From the NCBI RefSeq assembly GCF_010183535.1, contig NC_071331.1, positions 23,808,001 through 23,872,000 on the forward strand: 64,000 nucleotides of DNA, in the 5' to 3' direction. Below, in pieces: positions 11,610 through 23,860 of the stretch. The notes under the pieces are model-generated. The model worked only from the letters and a program-made list of their open reading frames with translations, did no database searches and was not told the origin of the DNA. Numbering within the stretch: the stretch's first letter is position 1; each line of letters opens with the position of its first letter. The position numbers and the translations under genes are program-made. The DNA is from Caenorhabditis remanei (Eukaryota > Nematoda > Chromadorea > Rhabditida > Rhabditidae).

Positions 11610-12107
11610 GTACATATAGAATGTAGTAGTCGGTCATAAATTGTTACATTGGGAGTTTGTCAAAAAACGTATTCATGTTTTTTCATACTTGTCAATCTAA
11701 GAACTCAAATTTTACAATCTATGAAGACCACTAATTGGTTATGAATACTTCATCTGAAACAGTAATTTCCATTTGAAACAAATATCAAAATGTAGACTTC
11801 GGCAACTTCTATGTCTTTGAAAACGTTGAAAACTGTTTCAAAAATGTATTAAACTAAAAACTGTGTTATATATCATAGTGTTGTGTAGCCAGTCATACGA
11901 ATTTTTGTAGTAAAACAAAACTTTTCAGCAAAATGTTTTTTCTCAATTACATATACACCTACCTATCCGCATTTCTATTGGTTTTTGGTAACAGGATCGG
12001 TTCATATCTAAAGTCAAAGGCACACTGACAAAAGGTACACTGACAATTTCGTCATTGTACTTAGTCGGTGCTCGATTTGTATAATTCACACATGTGTACC
12101 GAGCTAA

Positions 12108-12290
12108 TTCGCTTCAAACTCAATATTATAAGATGAAAGATTTACCAAAATGTAGATTTCGGCGAGTTCTATGTCCATGAGCTTTTAAAAGCCGGATGGC
12201 TAGTCGTTAATGTGCCGTGGGCCGGGCTAGATTGAATTTTCGCATTTTTTCCCAACTGGCGTCCTATTAACGACTGCCCCGTAGTAATTC
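12108..12290. repeat. Degraded CCGGGCC-family palindrome copy
   Basis: It shares AATTCGCTTCAAACTCAATATTAT, split as AATTCGCTTCAAAC and TCAATATTAT, then AAATGTAGATTTCGGCGAG and GCCGGATGGCTAGTCGTTAA with the intact family members at 10345 and 21039. Only part of the right arm remains. Confidence 0.6.
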
Positions 12291-12689
12291 AGTTTTAAGT
12301 AAAATTAATCACAACAAAAGTGCTAATTTAAAGAAAATATGAAAAGAAAGCAAGATTTCCGTATTGTTTTAGTTGCTAGAGATATAGTGATGTTATATAA
12401 ATCATCATAACAAATGATTTTTTACTGAAACAGTAAAAAACTTAATTCCAGAAGTCTCTCCTGTTTAATATTCATGATTTATATTCTAGTCAATAAATAA
12501 ATTAAAGTCTGAAATTACTGTTTCAGCAAGATCTAGTAAAATTTAAAATGTTCTAGAGAACTGGTTCAGATCCTTAACAAGTGGTATCCTGTTTGTATTA
12601 ATTTCTTGTCTAAGCAATATTTCTGGAATTTTTACTGTTTAAGAAAAAAAACTTGTGATGATGATTTATATAACATCATTATAGTTAAT

Positions 12690-12935
12690 GTTGCCAGAAC
12701 AGCCGGATGACTATTCGGTAATATATCGCGGACCGGGTCAGAATGGATTTTTTTGACCATTTTTGCGCTTTTCCTCACTTTTTCATGGCTCGCGGCATAT
12801 TTACGACATACAATTCGGCCCAGAATAGAACAAAGAAATAGAACTCGCCGAGACCTACATTTTGGTATATTTTTCAGTGTATAATATTCCATTTCAAGCG
12901 AAATTTGTGCCGTTTGTGTTAGCATGTACATTTTT
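12690..12935. repeat. Second degraded CCGGGCC-family copy
   Basis: The blocks GCCGGATGACTATTCGGTAA, GACCGGGTCAGAATGG, CTCGCGGCATATT and ACATTTTGGTATATTTTTCA match the family in order. The outer ends have decayed and no target duplication is visible. Confidence 0.6.
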
Positions 12936-13277
12936 TTTACTGTTTCGAAAATTTTCTTTGTAGAATAAACCAACTTTTGTAGCGTTACTGACTTGTTTGA
13001 CCGGAAGGACAGGAAATAAGATTTTTGAAAAAATAAAAATTTCCAATTGCAAGCTGATATCATTTTTCTGTTAAACGCTCGAATAACTTTTTTCACAGAT
13101 TCGGAATCATCGTTAAATTTACTATAAGACCTACTGTTTCCATACGATTTTTTGCTTTGAATACGTCTAAAAGTGGCTCAAGACTAAGTTAGTTGCGAAA
13201 CCTCTCCAAATTTTTACTGTTTCACTATTCCTCTTCAAATTTCTCGTTTCAACAATAATTTCATTTTTAGGTAATCC

Positions 13278-16212
13278 ATGTCTTCCACACATCATGGTCC
13301 TTTCTGCGGTTGTTCCAAAACAGATTTTGAGGAGGTAATGATTATTTCCTTCTGAAAATTTCTGAAACACATTTTTATCTTTTTCAGCTCCAAAAATTTG
13401 TTCGTCAACTCACTAGCGGTGATGCACTAGTTGACAACAGGGAAACCAATTTTCACAAAGTTTTGAGCCACCAAATGAATCGATGCACACTATCGGATGA
13501 GTGGGAGAGAGTGAGTTACTGTTTCAATCAAAATTAATTTTTAAAATTAAATTTTTTTTAGATCGACACACCGCGGACCGATGTATCACCAGAGATAAAG
13601 ACGGAGGCCCAAAAATTGGCTGAATATAGAGAAGCGGCGGAATGGGAGGATATGGGGATGTTGGTGAAGAGAAAAAAGTGAGCTTCTTGTTTTTCAAACA
13701 GTAAAAAATTCACAGTTTCACATGGAAAATGTATAATTTGATACAAATTATCTTGTGTTTAATTGTTTTCACTATTTCAAGCTTGAAATTACAAATTAGT
13801 TTAAAATGAAATCAAACGATTAAAAAATTTCCTTAGACGCATTTTTTCAATTTCTTGCTACATTCACTAACCGAATTTTACGTTTGCAGTGTAAAAAATG
13901 GTTTTGAAACAGTAAAAAAATATTTGAAATTGGGAATTTTCTGGAATTCGCTATTTTATATGGAAAAAAAGATATCTTAATACAGATTCAGTAATTAGTT
14001 ACGAAATTATCGAGAAGTTAGATTTTTTTCGCTAATTAATTAAGTACTTACTAGTTAGGTTAAGTGCTAAATTCTATGGTAAAACAGGAAAAAAAGTTTC
14101 TTACTGTTTCAGACTTATAACGCGCTTTTTTTTGTAATCTGTTGATTTTGGTTTGGCTTTTCCAAATATACTGAAATGACTAATTAAATGTTAGTTTAGC
14201 TGTGTAAAAATGATTTTGAAACAGTAAGAAACTATTTGAAATAGGATTTTTTTGAAAACTTCATACGGATTCGGCGATTAGTTCAATAAGCATCTTCTCT
14301 TTGAATTGTTTTACTGTTTCAAGATTGAAATTACACTTTGGTCTGAAAATTTGTTAAAATGATCAATTGCTTAATGTTGTTTTACGCCTATCAGAGTTTT
14401 GAAACAGTACAAATATTTTTTCACTGTTTCAGACTAAAAGCTTGTTTTTCATCTGTTGACTATAATTGTTTAGATGTTTGAAAGAAAGTTTTTAATGTAA
14501 AAATGATTTTGAAACAAATAGTGGAATTGGATTTTTCTGAAATTCACTGTTTTACATGTAAAATATGAAAACTTGATATAGATTCGGTGATTAGTAAGAA
14601 AATGTTCTCCTCATTGAAATTTTGCACAGTTTCAAGCTGGAAATTAGCACTTACACGTGAATTTCGAAATTATATTTGTTTGATGATTAAGTATTTAGCA
14701 TTAAAAATAAGTTTTACTGTTTCAGACTTAAAGCTTTTTTTCAAATCTAAGGACAATGAATAGTAATTGACCAAACGTTGGGGTAGCAGTGTAAAAGTGG
14801 TTATGAAACAGTAAGAAAATGTTTGGACTTCGATTTTCCGACTTTTTCAAACTTCGAAAAATTTATAACTTCATTCAGATTCGGAGATTAGTTCTTCAAA
14901 TTTCACATCATTGAAATTTTTTCACTGTTTCAATCTTGAAATTACATTTTTGGGAAAAGATCGTATATAATGGTAAAGTACGTCGGTTAAGCACTATATT
15001 CTATGGTGAAACAGTAAAAAAAAATATGTTTTACTTTTACAGACTTTTTTTTGTCAAATTTGTTGGCTTTAACTTAGCTTTTTAAGGTAATTTTAAATGA
15101 CAAATTAAATAATAGGTAGAGTAAAAGTGATTTGAAACAGTAAATACGTTTTTGATGGATGCCTCGGACTACTAACCAAAATTTTAGGTTAGTAAAGTAA
15201 ACTGATTTTGAAACTGTAAAAAAATATTTGGAATTGATTTTTTTTGAAAATTCACTGTTTTACATAGAAAATGTATAACTTTAAACAAAATAGTGCGATA
15301 ATTTTGCATAATTGATTTTTTGAAACTGTTTCAAGCTTGAAATACATGTTAGTTGAAAAGTTATATATAATTATTTGATAATGTGTGCTGATATATGGAA
15401 AACAATGAATTTGTTCAGCTAAACAATTAGATAAATGTGAGTCTTGAAACAGTGACTACTTTTGAAACTTGAAAATGGGAAAGTTTCCATTAACATAGTT
15501 GTTTTTTTTACTGTTTTAAGCATTTATTACAATTTCAAATTTCTAGATTTGTTTGATAAACAAGATCTAACCACCAAGGTCTTAAAATTGCTAAAATAAA
15601 ATTGAACTAGTACATGAGAAAAAGTTTGATACCACTTTTATACCACATATCCCATTAAAATTTAATTTATTGTCTCAAAATTTTGCGATTTCATTAAAAT
15701 TCTCATTTCTCACATGTTCCAGACCGAACCAACAAGAATACATCGACCACCTGGAACGTGTTGTCATCGAGCAAAAGGAAAAAATCGGAGATATGGTGAT
15801 GAAGGATTACGATACCAGAGCATTCATCCGACTCAAAGATAATATAATTGCGACGTTGGATGATGAAAAGGATTTCTGTGTGGATTTATATCTGAAAGCG
15901 TTTGGTGAGGAGAACTCGATGAGACAGGAGAATGAGAAATTGAAAGAAGAAGTGGAGAGGATGAAGGGGAAGCTGGAGATGACGGATTATGTCGTTGTCC
16001 CTCCTGAGAGCAAGTTTAACAAATTCAAGCTCAAAACCTCATTTGGTCATAAGAAGCCAGGTTCCAGACCAAACAATCTGGAGTTGATTAAGGCCAAAAA
16101 AGAGTTGGAGCACGCAAGGAGCCACATTGAGATGATGCGAAAGGTGCATGCGATGGAAAAACAGCAACTGATGGAGGAAATTGAGAAGTTAAAGGGGAAG
16201 CGAGGAAATTAG
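13278..16212 (+). CDS. Coiled-coil protein B (4 exons, 261 aa)
   Basis: The model joins 13278-13334, 13388-13510, 13562-13677 and 15723-16212, with phases 0, 0 and 2. Donors are GTAATG, GTGAGT and GTGAGC. Acceptors are TTTTCAG, TTTTTAG and GTTCCAG. The N-terminus is MSSTHHGPFCGCSK, with three close Cys/His residues but no recognised zinc fold. Exons 2-3 are mixed and acidic. Exon 4 begins PNQQEYIDHLERVVIEQKEK, homologous in position and sequence to gene C exon 3 (SPSQKQQDYIQELRRTIMRQ). It is a long coiled coil with a central basic break (KLKTSFGHKKPGSRP). There is no signal peptide. AATAAA lies at 16390-16395. The last intron is about 2 kb and holds tandem repeats. The family is not recognised; a cytoplasmic or nuclear rod protein is inferred. 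Confidence 0.75.
13885..15300 (+). repeat. Intronic tandem repeat of about 300 bp in gene B
   Basis: Units recur near 13885, 14205, 14500, 14790, 15115 and 15195. Each carries GTGTAAAAATGRTTTTGAAAC, split as GTGTAAAAATG and TTTTGAAACAGTAA, followed by a block ending in AGATTCGGNGATTAGTT and then ACTGTTTCAAGCTTGAAATT. The motif therefore occurs in both orientations here, TGAAACAGT and ACTGTTTCA alternating, unlike most of the window. Confidence 0.65.
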
Positions 16213-17949
16213 AATCATTAATTAATTATTGTTGGCAATTTAGCAACTCAAATTTTAAATTTTACTGTTTCTAAATGTCATTGTCAATTCTATCGACTTT
16301 CAGATGCCATTTATTTTCTATTTATTTTTCTCAATTTTGAATTTCTACAATTAATTCACTGTTTTTTTTACTTAATAGTCACAATTAACAATAAAAAAAC
16401 GTTTTTGAATTGTTTTGTGCTAGTTTCAGATACACTGGCAATATTAAACTTACGGAACAATTAAACGATTCTAAAAGGTTTTGAAACGGTAAAAAATTTC
16501 AATTTTTTCATTTCAGACAGGTATTTTTTACTGTTTCATGACGTATTCATTGAGGTAATTTTTAAATTTTAATTAATAATTTAAATTCACCGTTATCGGA
16601 GAAAATACAGTATGAAAATACCGAAATTCCAGGTTCTTTTTAGGAACTTTATGCTTCATATATTCACCATATTGGTGCATTATAACTGTCGGCAAAGTTC
16701 AAAATCGTGTGAAACAGAAAAAAAGTTCAAAAGATTCTTAATTGTTTACTGTTTCTGGGTATATCATTCTGAAAAGTTTTCTTCCTTTTTCACTTTTACA
16801 ATCGCTTTTTCTGGTAAACGATTGATTAAGATAAATATAACCATGAATATCAAATTTAGCTGAAACAGAAAAAAACTCGCTGTTTCAGCCGAATTCGAAC
16901 TGAATTGATACAAGAAATCGTTAATATTTGATTAATGTTTATTTTAACCGAATTTAACTAAATTTCTAAATAAATTAAATTTCTGATTTAACTCAATTTA
17001 TTGTCTTTAATTGTTGTATCTATTAAATATCCTTTCCTTTCTGGTTATATCTCCCGTTTTCGTAATTAAAACCAATCGTTGAATTTTTATGTTCTTTTTG
17101 GAATTTTTTACTGTTTCATATATTTTAAAATTGAATTTTAAATTATTGAGATCTAGTTTGATGATATAACGCGTTATCTGTAAGACTCGAGAGAGCTAGG
17201 CTTGGATTTTTATATGATCATGTACTATGAGTGTTGTGCAACAGATATACACAATATTAGGTTACAGCTCCGAAATTCTGAAAAGTTTTCTTTTTTTCTA
17301 TTTTTAAACTCAATTTTTTCGGAGTAAATGATTGATTAAGATAAAAGTCTCCATGTTTAGCAGAAACAGAAAGAATCACTGTTTCAGGGAAATTTAAACC
17401 TAATCATTATTAAAGGTCGTTAATCTTTGATCAAATGTTTGAATCTTATATTCCTTTTTGAAATGTTTACTGTTTCATAATGTTTTAATATAATTTTAAA
17501 TTATAAAAAATTAGTTGATGGTATATAACATTTTTGAACAATTAAAACCAAAAAATACCTGATTTCAAGATTTTACCGTTTCAACAGGTGCAGAACATTT
17601 TCGAGCATCAATTAAAGCAATATTAATGCATACATTATTTTAAATTCTTGTGAAAAGAAAATTAATACATTTTAAAACATTTCTTACGGTTTCAAATGTT
17701 ATCAGTTTTTTTGTGTGCTTGAATAAGTTGTTAAATAGTTTCTACAGATTTAAATGAGTCTGATACTTCTAACATCCAATTTAAAGTAAAAAATTGTACT
17801 GTTTCAATATTTCCAGAACTGTTCCGCTGTTTTTTTCGGAATCGATCTGCATAAGGTTACCATACTTATTATCTTTTCCATATGTTTCAGTACTTTCAGT
17901 TTTGAAAATTATTCAGCTTATTTTTAGCCCAAAATGCTATTCATTTGAG
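16213..17949. other. Spacer between genes B and C, distal part
   Basis: No gene seen. ACTGTTTCA words and T-runs continue. A short duplicated block (AAACGATTGATTAAGATAAA) occurs near 16812 and, as AAATGATTGATTAAGATAAA, near 17323. That points to an old tandem duplication of about 510 bp. Confidence 0.55.
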
Positions 17950-18310
17950 TTTCCACAATTCGTTTAATTCAGAACCGGGACCTATCCCTTTTTCTTGCTA
18001 TTTTCTCTGTAGATGATCTGTCTGCCCCTTTCTGCAGACGGGTCCTCCCCCAAAAAAATAGTGTGTACCTCGAAGAGGATCCAGACAGTGAGAGCGGACC
18101 ATACGGTACGTGATGGGAAGGAGGAAGAGGCCAGTAGCCCCCCTCCCCTATGTGTGTTGCTACGATGACGTAGGAGATTACGTAAGCCATTGTGGTGGAA
18201 TGCGGGGGGCCGATGGACCTACGGACCTACAGAACAAATAAAAAAAGACCGTCCTAGGACCACCCTAGGCAACGGACATACGAAAATACGTACGTCATGT
18301 GTTTTTCTCT
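17950..18310. promoter_or_regulatory. GC-rich island upstream of gene C
   Basis: A GC-rich stretch with C runs, a GTACGTGATGGGAAGGAGG block and repeated TACGT or GACGTA words lies about 0.7-1.1 kb before the gene C start. ACTGTTTCA is absent. Frames on both strands through it show no coding character. It may be a promoter-proximal region. Confidence 0.3.
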
Positions 18311-19035
18311 TTTTCTCGGTGTCTCTTATGGCGGGAATCTTTCTATGTACATCTTGGGGTTACTTTTACTGTTTCAACTGGATGTAGAATTGAATCCAAG
18401 CATGAAGTTAAGCATTTCTTATACAAATTGTGTTTTTATGTTGATTTTCTTAGTTGACGCAAAGTTTTTTTTTACTGTTTCAAAATTTAAAGAATTTGCT
18501 CATTAGGAGTTCCTGTTTCAATATATGGATATTTGTTTTTTCTTCATGAAAACTAGTGTCAAGAAATTGTTGATCAAGAATTTTTTTTCTGTTTCAGAAT
18601 TTTTTGAAAAGATTTTTGTGAACCAGTGTCAATCAATGAATCTCATATTATCCGAAGTTTAATATAAGTATCTTTCACTATTTCAAGGCTGTATCACTGC
18701 AACAAAAAATTATTCACTGTTTCAGAAATTTCTGAATTAATTTCAAATAGGAATCATGTTTTGATCACTACATTTCGTCTTATAACGACAAGAAAATTCG
18801 AAAAAAATTACTGTTTCAAAAATTTTAAAATAATTTTTCAAACCTTTTGTTAATCAATACTGCGCTGTGCAATTTGTGCTCAATTTTTTCATAGTTTCAA
18901 AAATTATCCAGAAAATTTATTTATTGATTTTCAAACAATTTTTTTACTGTTTCCAAAAATGATATAACTTTTAGAAAACTTTTTTCCTTGATCTTCACTT
19001 AATTGTTATCATAATTTTTCATTTCCAGAATCATC

Positions 19036-22000
19036 ATGTCTTCCCCTTTTGGCCAGCAGAATTTTTCCACCAAAAGCGCCGAAGTCACGCCAGCCTCCGA
19101 GGAACCCGCCGACCTGAACAAAACAATCTATGAATACAGTGCTGAGGAAGAAATGGAAGAAGAGGAGGTGAGCAAAATTTTTTGTAATTTTCTGATTTAT
19201 AATTTTCCAGATTGTTGCCCCAGTCGTGTCATCACCAACAAAGAATGAGACACCGGAAAAGAGAATGATGGGATTCAATATTCAGAAGTGAGTCTGAAAA
19301 TTACTGTTTCAAGAAAAGTGGGAAATGTGGAAGAGGGTCTGATGTGACAATTCGATCGCCGTTTTATTGGGCTCCGCGACAATTCACAACTGCGACATTA
19401 AGCAACTGCGACATTTCGCAACTCACGTAGTTTCGCAACTACGACACTTCGCAACTGTTTATTTCGCAACTGTGACATTTTGCAACTACTACGTTTCCCA
19501 ACCATAGAACTAGCAATAGTTTGACCTAGTTTTATTAGAAAAAGGGACATACTTTTTTTCTTCTATCTAATGTTTTCAAATATGTTCCCAGACCTTTCGG
19601 TTTCCACATTTTCAACTGACCTATGTATGCAAATGCGGTGTGGTTGCAAAACGTCGTGGTTGCGAAATGTCGTAGTTGCGAATTGTCGCGGAGCCTTTTA
19701 TTGAAACAGTAACATTTTTCGGAATCCGTACCTTTTAATTGAGTAACACCCTACAAACTGTCGGTCTGACCATATTTTGGCAAACTTTTACTGTTTCATC
19801 TTTTTTTGAAACTTATAGATTTTGTTGTTAATCATTAGAGCCTCATTTTTCGTTGCATGTTTTAAAATTTTAAAAGAATTTTCAGGAAGGCTTTTATGAT
19901 TGTAAGGCAGCGACATCAATATCGCTGCGTATTAAAATTGTTGAAATTTAGTCAAAGGTTTGAAACAGTAACCTGAATTTTTGATATTTTTACATAGAAA
20001 GCGACTTATAGGGCTTCAAAATGTGGAAAGTTTTTATATCAGGCTCTTTTTTCCATTTTTTTCCAATTGCGGACATAAAAGAAACTGCAAGGAACGTGAA
20101 GGCGATTTTTTCACGTTTTTATTCAATTCTTTTATTTTTTGCACAGAAAATGCAGTATTTTTAGGTTTATAGACGGCAGAATGGATGAAAAAAAGTTCCA
20201 TCCTACAGAATTGTAGAAAATAAAATTCTCTATTTTATGAGCCAGAAAACGTGAATTTTGGTCAGAAATTGACTTTTTTGATACAGAAAAACAGATTTTC
20301 AGAAAAATGAGTATAACTTTTTTTGGCAGAAAACAGTTTCAAACAAAAATTGCACATAATGTACTTGAGAATGCTCCGAACCTGTTACTGTTATCAGAAA
20401 AAGAAATATTGGCTGAAATTGCTGAAAATCTAATTTTTCTGAAAATCTGTTTTTCTGTATCAAAAAAGTCAATTTCTGACCAAAATTCACGTTTTCTGGC
20501 TCATAAGATAGAGAATTTCATTTTCCACAATTCTGATGGATGGGACCTTTTTTCATCCATTCTGCCGTCTAAAAATCTTTAAAAAAAGAATTGAATTAAA
20601 CCGTGAAAAAATCGGCTTCACGTTTCTTGCAGTTCTTTTTCGCTGTGTAGAAGACTGTGCACTGCAGTTTTAAAATTACTGTTTCACAATAAGAATTTAT
20701 GTGATTACGAGTAGTTTCTTGGTTGATCGATGTACTCTTGTAACTTAAAATTGATTATCAGAATCAGCAAATTATACTATTTCCAATCAGCAAAATAGGA
20801 TTTCTTCTGAATTGACAAAAAACGTAATACTCATTTTTCCTGCTTTCGACAGCAATAAGACGTAATCACTGAAAAACTCACTTAAGGAAGTTTTCACTGT
20901 TTCAAAATTCGCTTTTATTAATTGGATTTTTGATTTGATACTCAAATATCCGGTTTGTTGATAAGGCTCGATAACAATATTTGTGATAACGATTAGTTTT
21001 ACTTTGATTCCTTGATCGATAATTCTAGTAGTAATAACTATACTTGCAAACCGGGCCGAAACGGGTCAATACGGACCGGCGCGTAACTTGCTTAAATTGC
21101 GATATTATGATTTCTAAAATATACCAAAATGTAGATCTCGACGAGTTCTATGTCACTGATATAATACGGGCCGGATGAATATTTGTTATTGGGTCGCGGG
21201 CCGGGAAAAAGTGCCAAAAAACTCGATAATGGCCAAAAAAGTCATTCTAGCCCGGTCCGCCGGCATATTAACGAATAGACATCCGGCCCGTAGTAGGTCA
21301 CGGACATAGAACTCGCTGAGATCTACATTTTGGTATATTTTTCAGATCATAATATTGCGTTTGAAGCGAGTTACGGGCCGGCCCGGCTTGCAAGTATGGT
21401 AATAACCCGAGCTAAAATTATCTATCTAATGCTGTTTTTGTACAATTTAGTAACTTAAAAATAAAGATAAATCATATTTTTTTTACTATTTCAAAGTTTC
21501 CCAATTACCAAACTTTGTTGTTTCCAAAGTTATTGGCATTAAATGTTACGTTCACCTAATTTCCAGATCCCCTTCCCAAAAACAACAGGACTACATCCAA
21601 GAACTGCGTCGGACCATTATGCGCCAAGGAAAAACGATATCAGATTTGGAATTTGACAAGGATCACCTTGAGGAGGAGTTGAAAAGGAAAAATGAGACAA
21701 TTAAGAATTTGGAGCGAACGGAGAGAATGGATGAGGAGCTAGAAGAGGGTGATGAAGCTGGAATGAGGGCGGAGCTTAACAAGTTGAAGAAAAAACTGGA
21801 AAAGAAGAAGATAGAGGCTTTGGAACTAAAGGATGTCGTGGGTTTCAAGGACAATGAAATTGAAAATCTTCGAAATGAACTAGCGAAGAAGTTTAAGAGC
21901 ACCGGTGAAGCCCCGCCCCTTTTCTCAGCTTTTTCGAAACAAATCGATGAAGAAGTGACCACTTTTAACAACACCCGCTCCGTTTTCTACAATGTGAAAG

Positions 22001-22179
22001 ATGAATTGGCGCGAACAAAAGAGGAATTACAGTTTGCGAATCAACAAATATCTATGATTATTGAGACGAATGAGTTGGAGAAGGCGGAGCTTGTGAGTAG
22101 AAATGAGGAGGAGAAAAAGGGAATGGAGGAGAGGATTGAGGAGTTGAATAAGACGATTCAGTTGATGTCGCAGTGGTGA
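19036..22179 (+). CDS. Coiled-coil protein C (3 exons, 273 aa)
   Basis: The model joins 19036-19167, 19211-19287 and 21567-22179, with phases 0 and 2. Donors are GTGAGC and GTGAGT. Acceptors are TTTTCCAG and ATTTCCAG. ATG lies just after an ATTTCCAG trans-splice-like acceptor. The N-terminal 70 residues are polar and acidic (SAEEEMEEEE). Exon 3 opens SPSQKQQDYIQELRRTIMRQ and is almost wholly coiled coil. A short break (GEAPPLFSAFSKQID) lies near its middle, and a second coil follows (LARTKEELQFANQQISMIIE). The break-plus-coil resembles gene D (LKLADEQIGIIVEHN). AATAAA lies at 22528-22533. The 2.3-kb second intron carries three palindromic elements. It is a paralogue of A, B and D; its function is unknown. 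Confidence 0.78.
19370..19695. mobile_element. Merlin-like MITE (GGCTCC ends), 326 bp
   Basis: Ends are GGCTCCGCGACAATT and its complement AATTGTCGCGGAGCC. The 8-bp duplication TTTTATTG lies at 19362-19369 and 19696-19703. Both arms are built from a short repeat of CAACTACGACATTTCG type facing inward. It sits in gene C intron 2. GGCTC ends with 8-bp duplications match the Merlin-type element at 34588-36995. Confidence 0.85.
20088..20640. repeat. Long imperfect palindrome in gene C intron 2
   Basis: Arms of about 240 bp pair from AAAAGAAACTGCAAGGAACG on the left to CGTTTCTTGCAGTTCTTTTT on the right, around a centre near 20360. Shared blocks include GACGGCAGAATGGATGAAAAAA, split as GACGGCAGAATGG and ATGAAAAAA, plus CCAGAAAACGTGAATTTTGG and AAAACAGATTTTCAGAAAAA. 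Clear target duplications are not evident, so it is called a palindromic repeat rather than a defined element. Confidence 0.75.
21039..21398. mobile_element. CCGGGCC-family palindromic MITE with 8-bp TSD
   Basis: This is the best-preserved member of the family, 360 bp. Its ends read TATACTTGCAAACCGGGCC and, on the complement of the right side, CATACTTGCAAGCCGGGCC. The 8-bp duplication GTAATAAC lies at 21031-21038 and 21399-21406. The arms contain TAGATCTCGACGAGTTCTAT and the CCGGCCCGTAGTAGG block. The 8-bp duplication suggests hAT or Merlin type, but the ends differ from both families seen elsewhere in this window. Confidence 0.82.
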
Positions 22180-22808
22180 AATCGTTTCGGAAGTTAATTG
22201 GTAATTAAGATAATTATCTTGTATCAAGTATTTTATTGTGCATATTCCTTAAACTATATATTAAAATTTCTACTATTTACTGTTTCAATTCAACCTTATG
22301 CAATATTAATTGTATTCTTACTATTCCAACGTTTTTTAGAAAATTCTCTGTTTCAATATTCTTATAATTTTTCCTAGTGGTAAATAGAGCAATATTTCAT
22401 CGTTGTGTTATAAAAACATTTTAAATTCCTGTGAAGCGGAAAAAATAACAGTTTTTGTACCGTTTGTCAAAGTTAGTGATTAAAGATTTAAAGATACTAT
22501 GCGATAGCATTACATGTCTTGAATTTCAATAAAGTTTAATAACTTTCTGATATTTCAAATATCAGATTTGAATTAGTAATATGAGCTCCGCTTTTACAGT
22601 TTCGAACAATCTGCAAGGTTATAACACAAAATTTGAAATTTTGATTCTGAAAAAAGTGTATAATTTTACTATTTCTATGTTAATCTACATCTCCCACACT
22701 TTCGAGACAAAATTTTTCACTGTTTCAGGAAAATTAGTTTTTCCTACAATGCGATAAACATCGATAAGTGAAGAGTAAAGTCATTTTCCTTGTTGACTGT
22801 AACATATA

Positions 22809-23224
22809 CAGTACCGGACAAAAAGGTATCAACTTTGGCTGTTTTCAGTGGAAAATGACCAACTTTGAGAGTGAGCCATAGTAATTCTGAATGTCACACC
22901 ATGAGCATTTTTAATGAATCACATAGATCAAAAGTAGAGATCCATTTTTGTAGTTGACAACTTTTTTGTACGGACACTCCCTAGAGAGTTATGGTCATTT
23001 TAACACGTCGCATAGAAATTGGTCGATTTGAGGGATAAATTACTTTGCCGATATGTAACTTGCTAGGGAGTGTTCGCACAAAAAAGTTGTCAACTACAAA
23101 AATGAAGATCTACTCTTGATTTGTATGATCCATGAAACATTTTCATGGTGGGACAATCTGTATAACCATGACACACTCTCAAAGCTGAAAACAGGCAAAG
23201 TTGATACCTTTTTGTCCGGTACTG
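22809..23224. mobile_element. Tc1-like MITE, 416 bp, TA target
   Basis: The ends are CAGTACCGGACAAAAAGGTA on the left and its complement TACCTTTTTGTCCGGTACTG on the right, flanked by TA at 22807-22808 and 23225-23226. The terminal sequence and the TA target resemble Tc1/mariner elements of nematodes. Internal inverted blocks include GTTGTCAACTACAAAAATG and CTAGGGAGTGT. There is no transposase frame. Confidence 0.85.
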
Positions 23225-23394
23225 TAACTTGATTTGGTAGTATGGACTTCCAGATACTAAAAATTTTTCCGTTTCAACATTTTTAGAATTCTTTCACGGA
23301 ATTTTCGTCTGTGTTATTCTTCCTTTTGCATCGAACGCACTTAAAATCTTGTTTTTCAAAATACCATTCTTCTCGATGCTATTCTTCTTGATTT

Positions 23395-23860
23395 GAGATT
23401 TTCTACTGTTTCAAGTCTGAACTAATTGGAAGATTACCTCTACAGATACAGTAGATAGCACTGGGGGGTATTTTTTGATTTTCACGAGAATTTCAACAGA
23501 ATAGTCGGCTAATTCGGTTTATTTTACGATATAATGATTCAGCCAAACGTACTGTCGACTTTCTAACTTTATTTTTTAAATTAAGGGTGTTCAACATTTT
23601 TGAATAAAAAAATGAGAAATGAAATAATTTTTTCTTTTTCTTGTTTTTAGATTGTCTACTGTTTCAAGTCTAAACTAATTGCAAGGTTACTTCTGCAAAT
23701 ACAGTAGGAGACATATTAGTGTACACCTCATTATTTTCACGTTAATTTCAACAGAATAGTCGGCTAATTCGGATAATTTTATAATTAATTATAACAAGCC
23801 AAACATGCTATTTTGGACTTCTGCAAACCATTCATTTCTAACTTTTTTTCGGATTTTCAA
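23395..23860 (+). repeat. Tandem duplication of about 245 bp
   Basis: Two units share TCTACTGTTTCAAGTCTRAA, then TACAGTAG, then AATTTCAACAGAATAGTCGG and AGCCAAACRTRCT. The first starts near 23398 and the second near 23650. It is an old, diverged duplication in noncoding DNA. Confidence 0.65.
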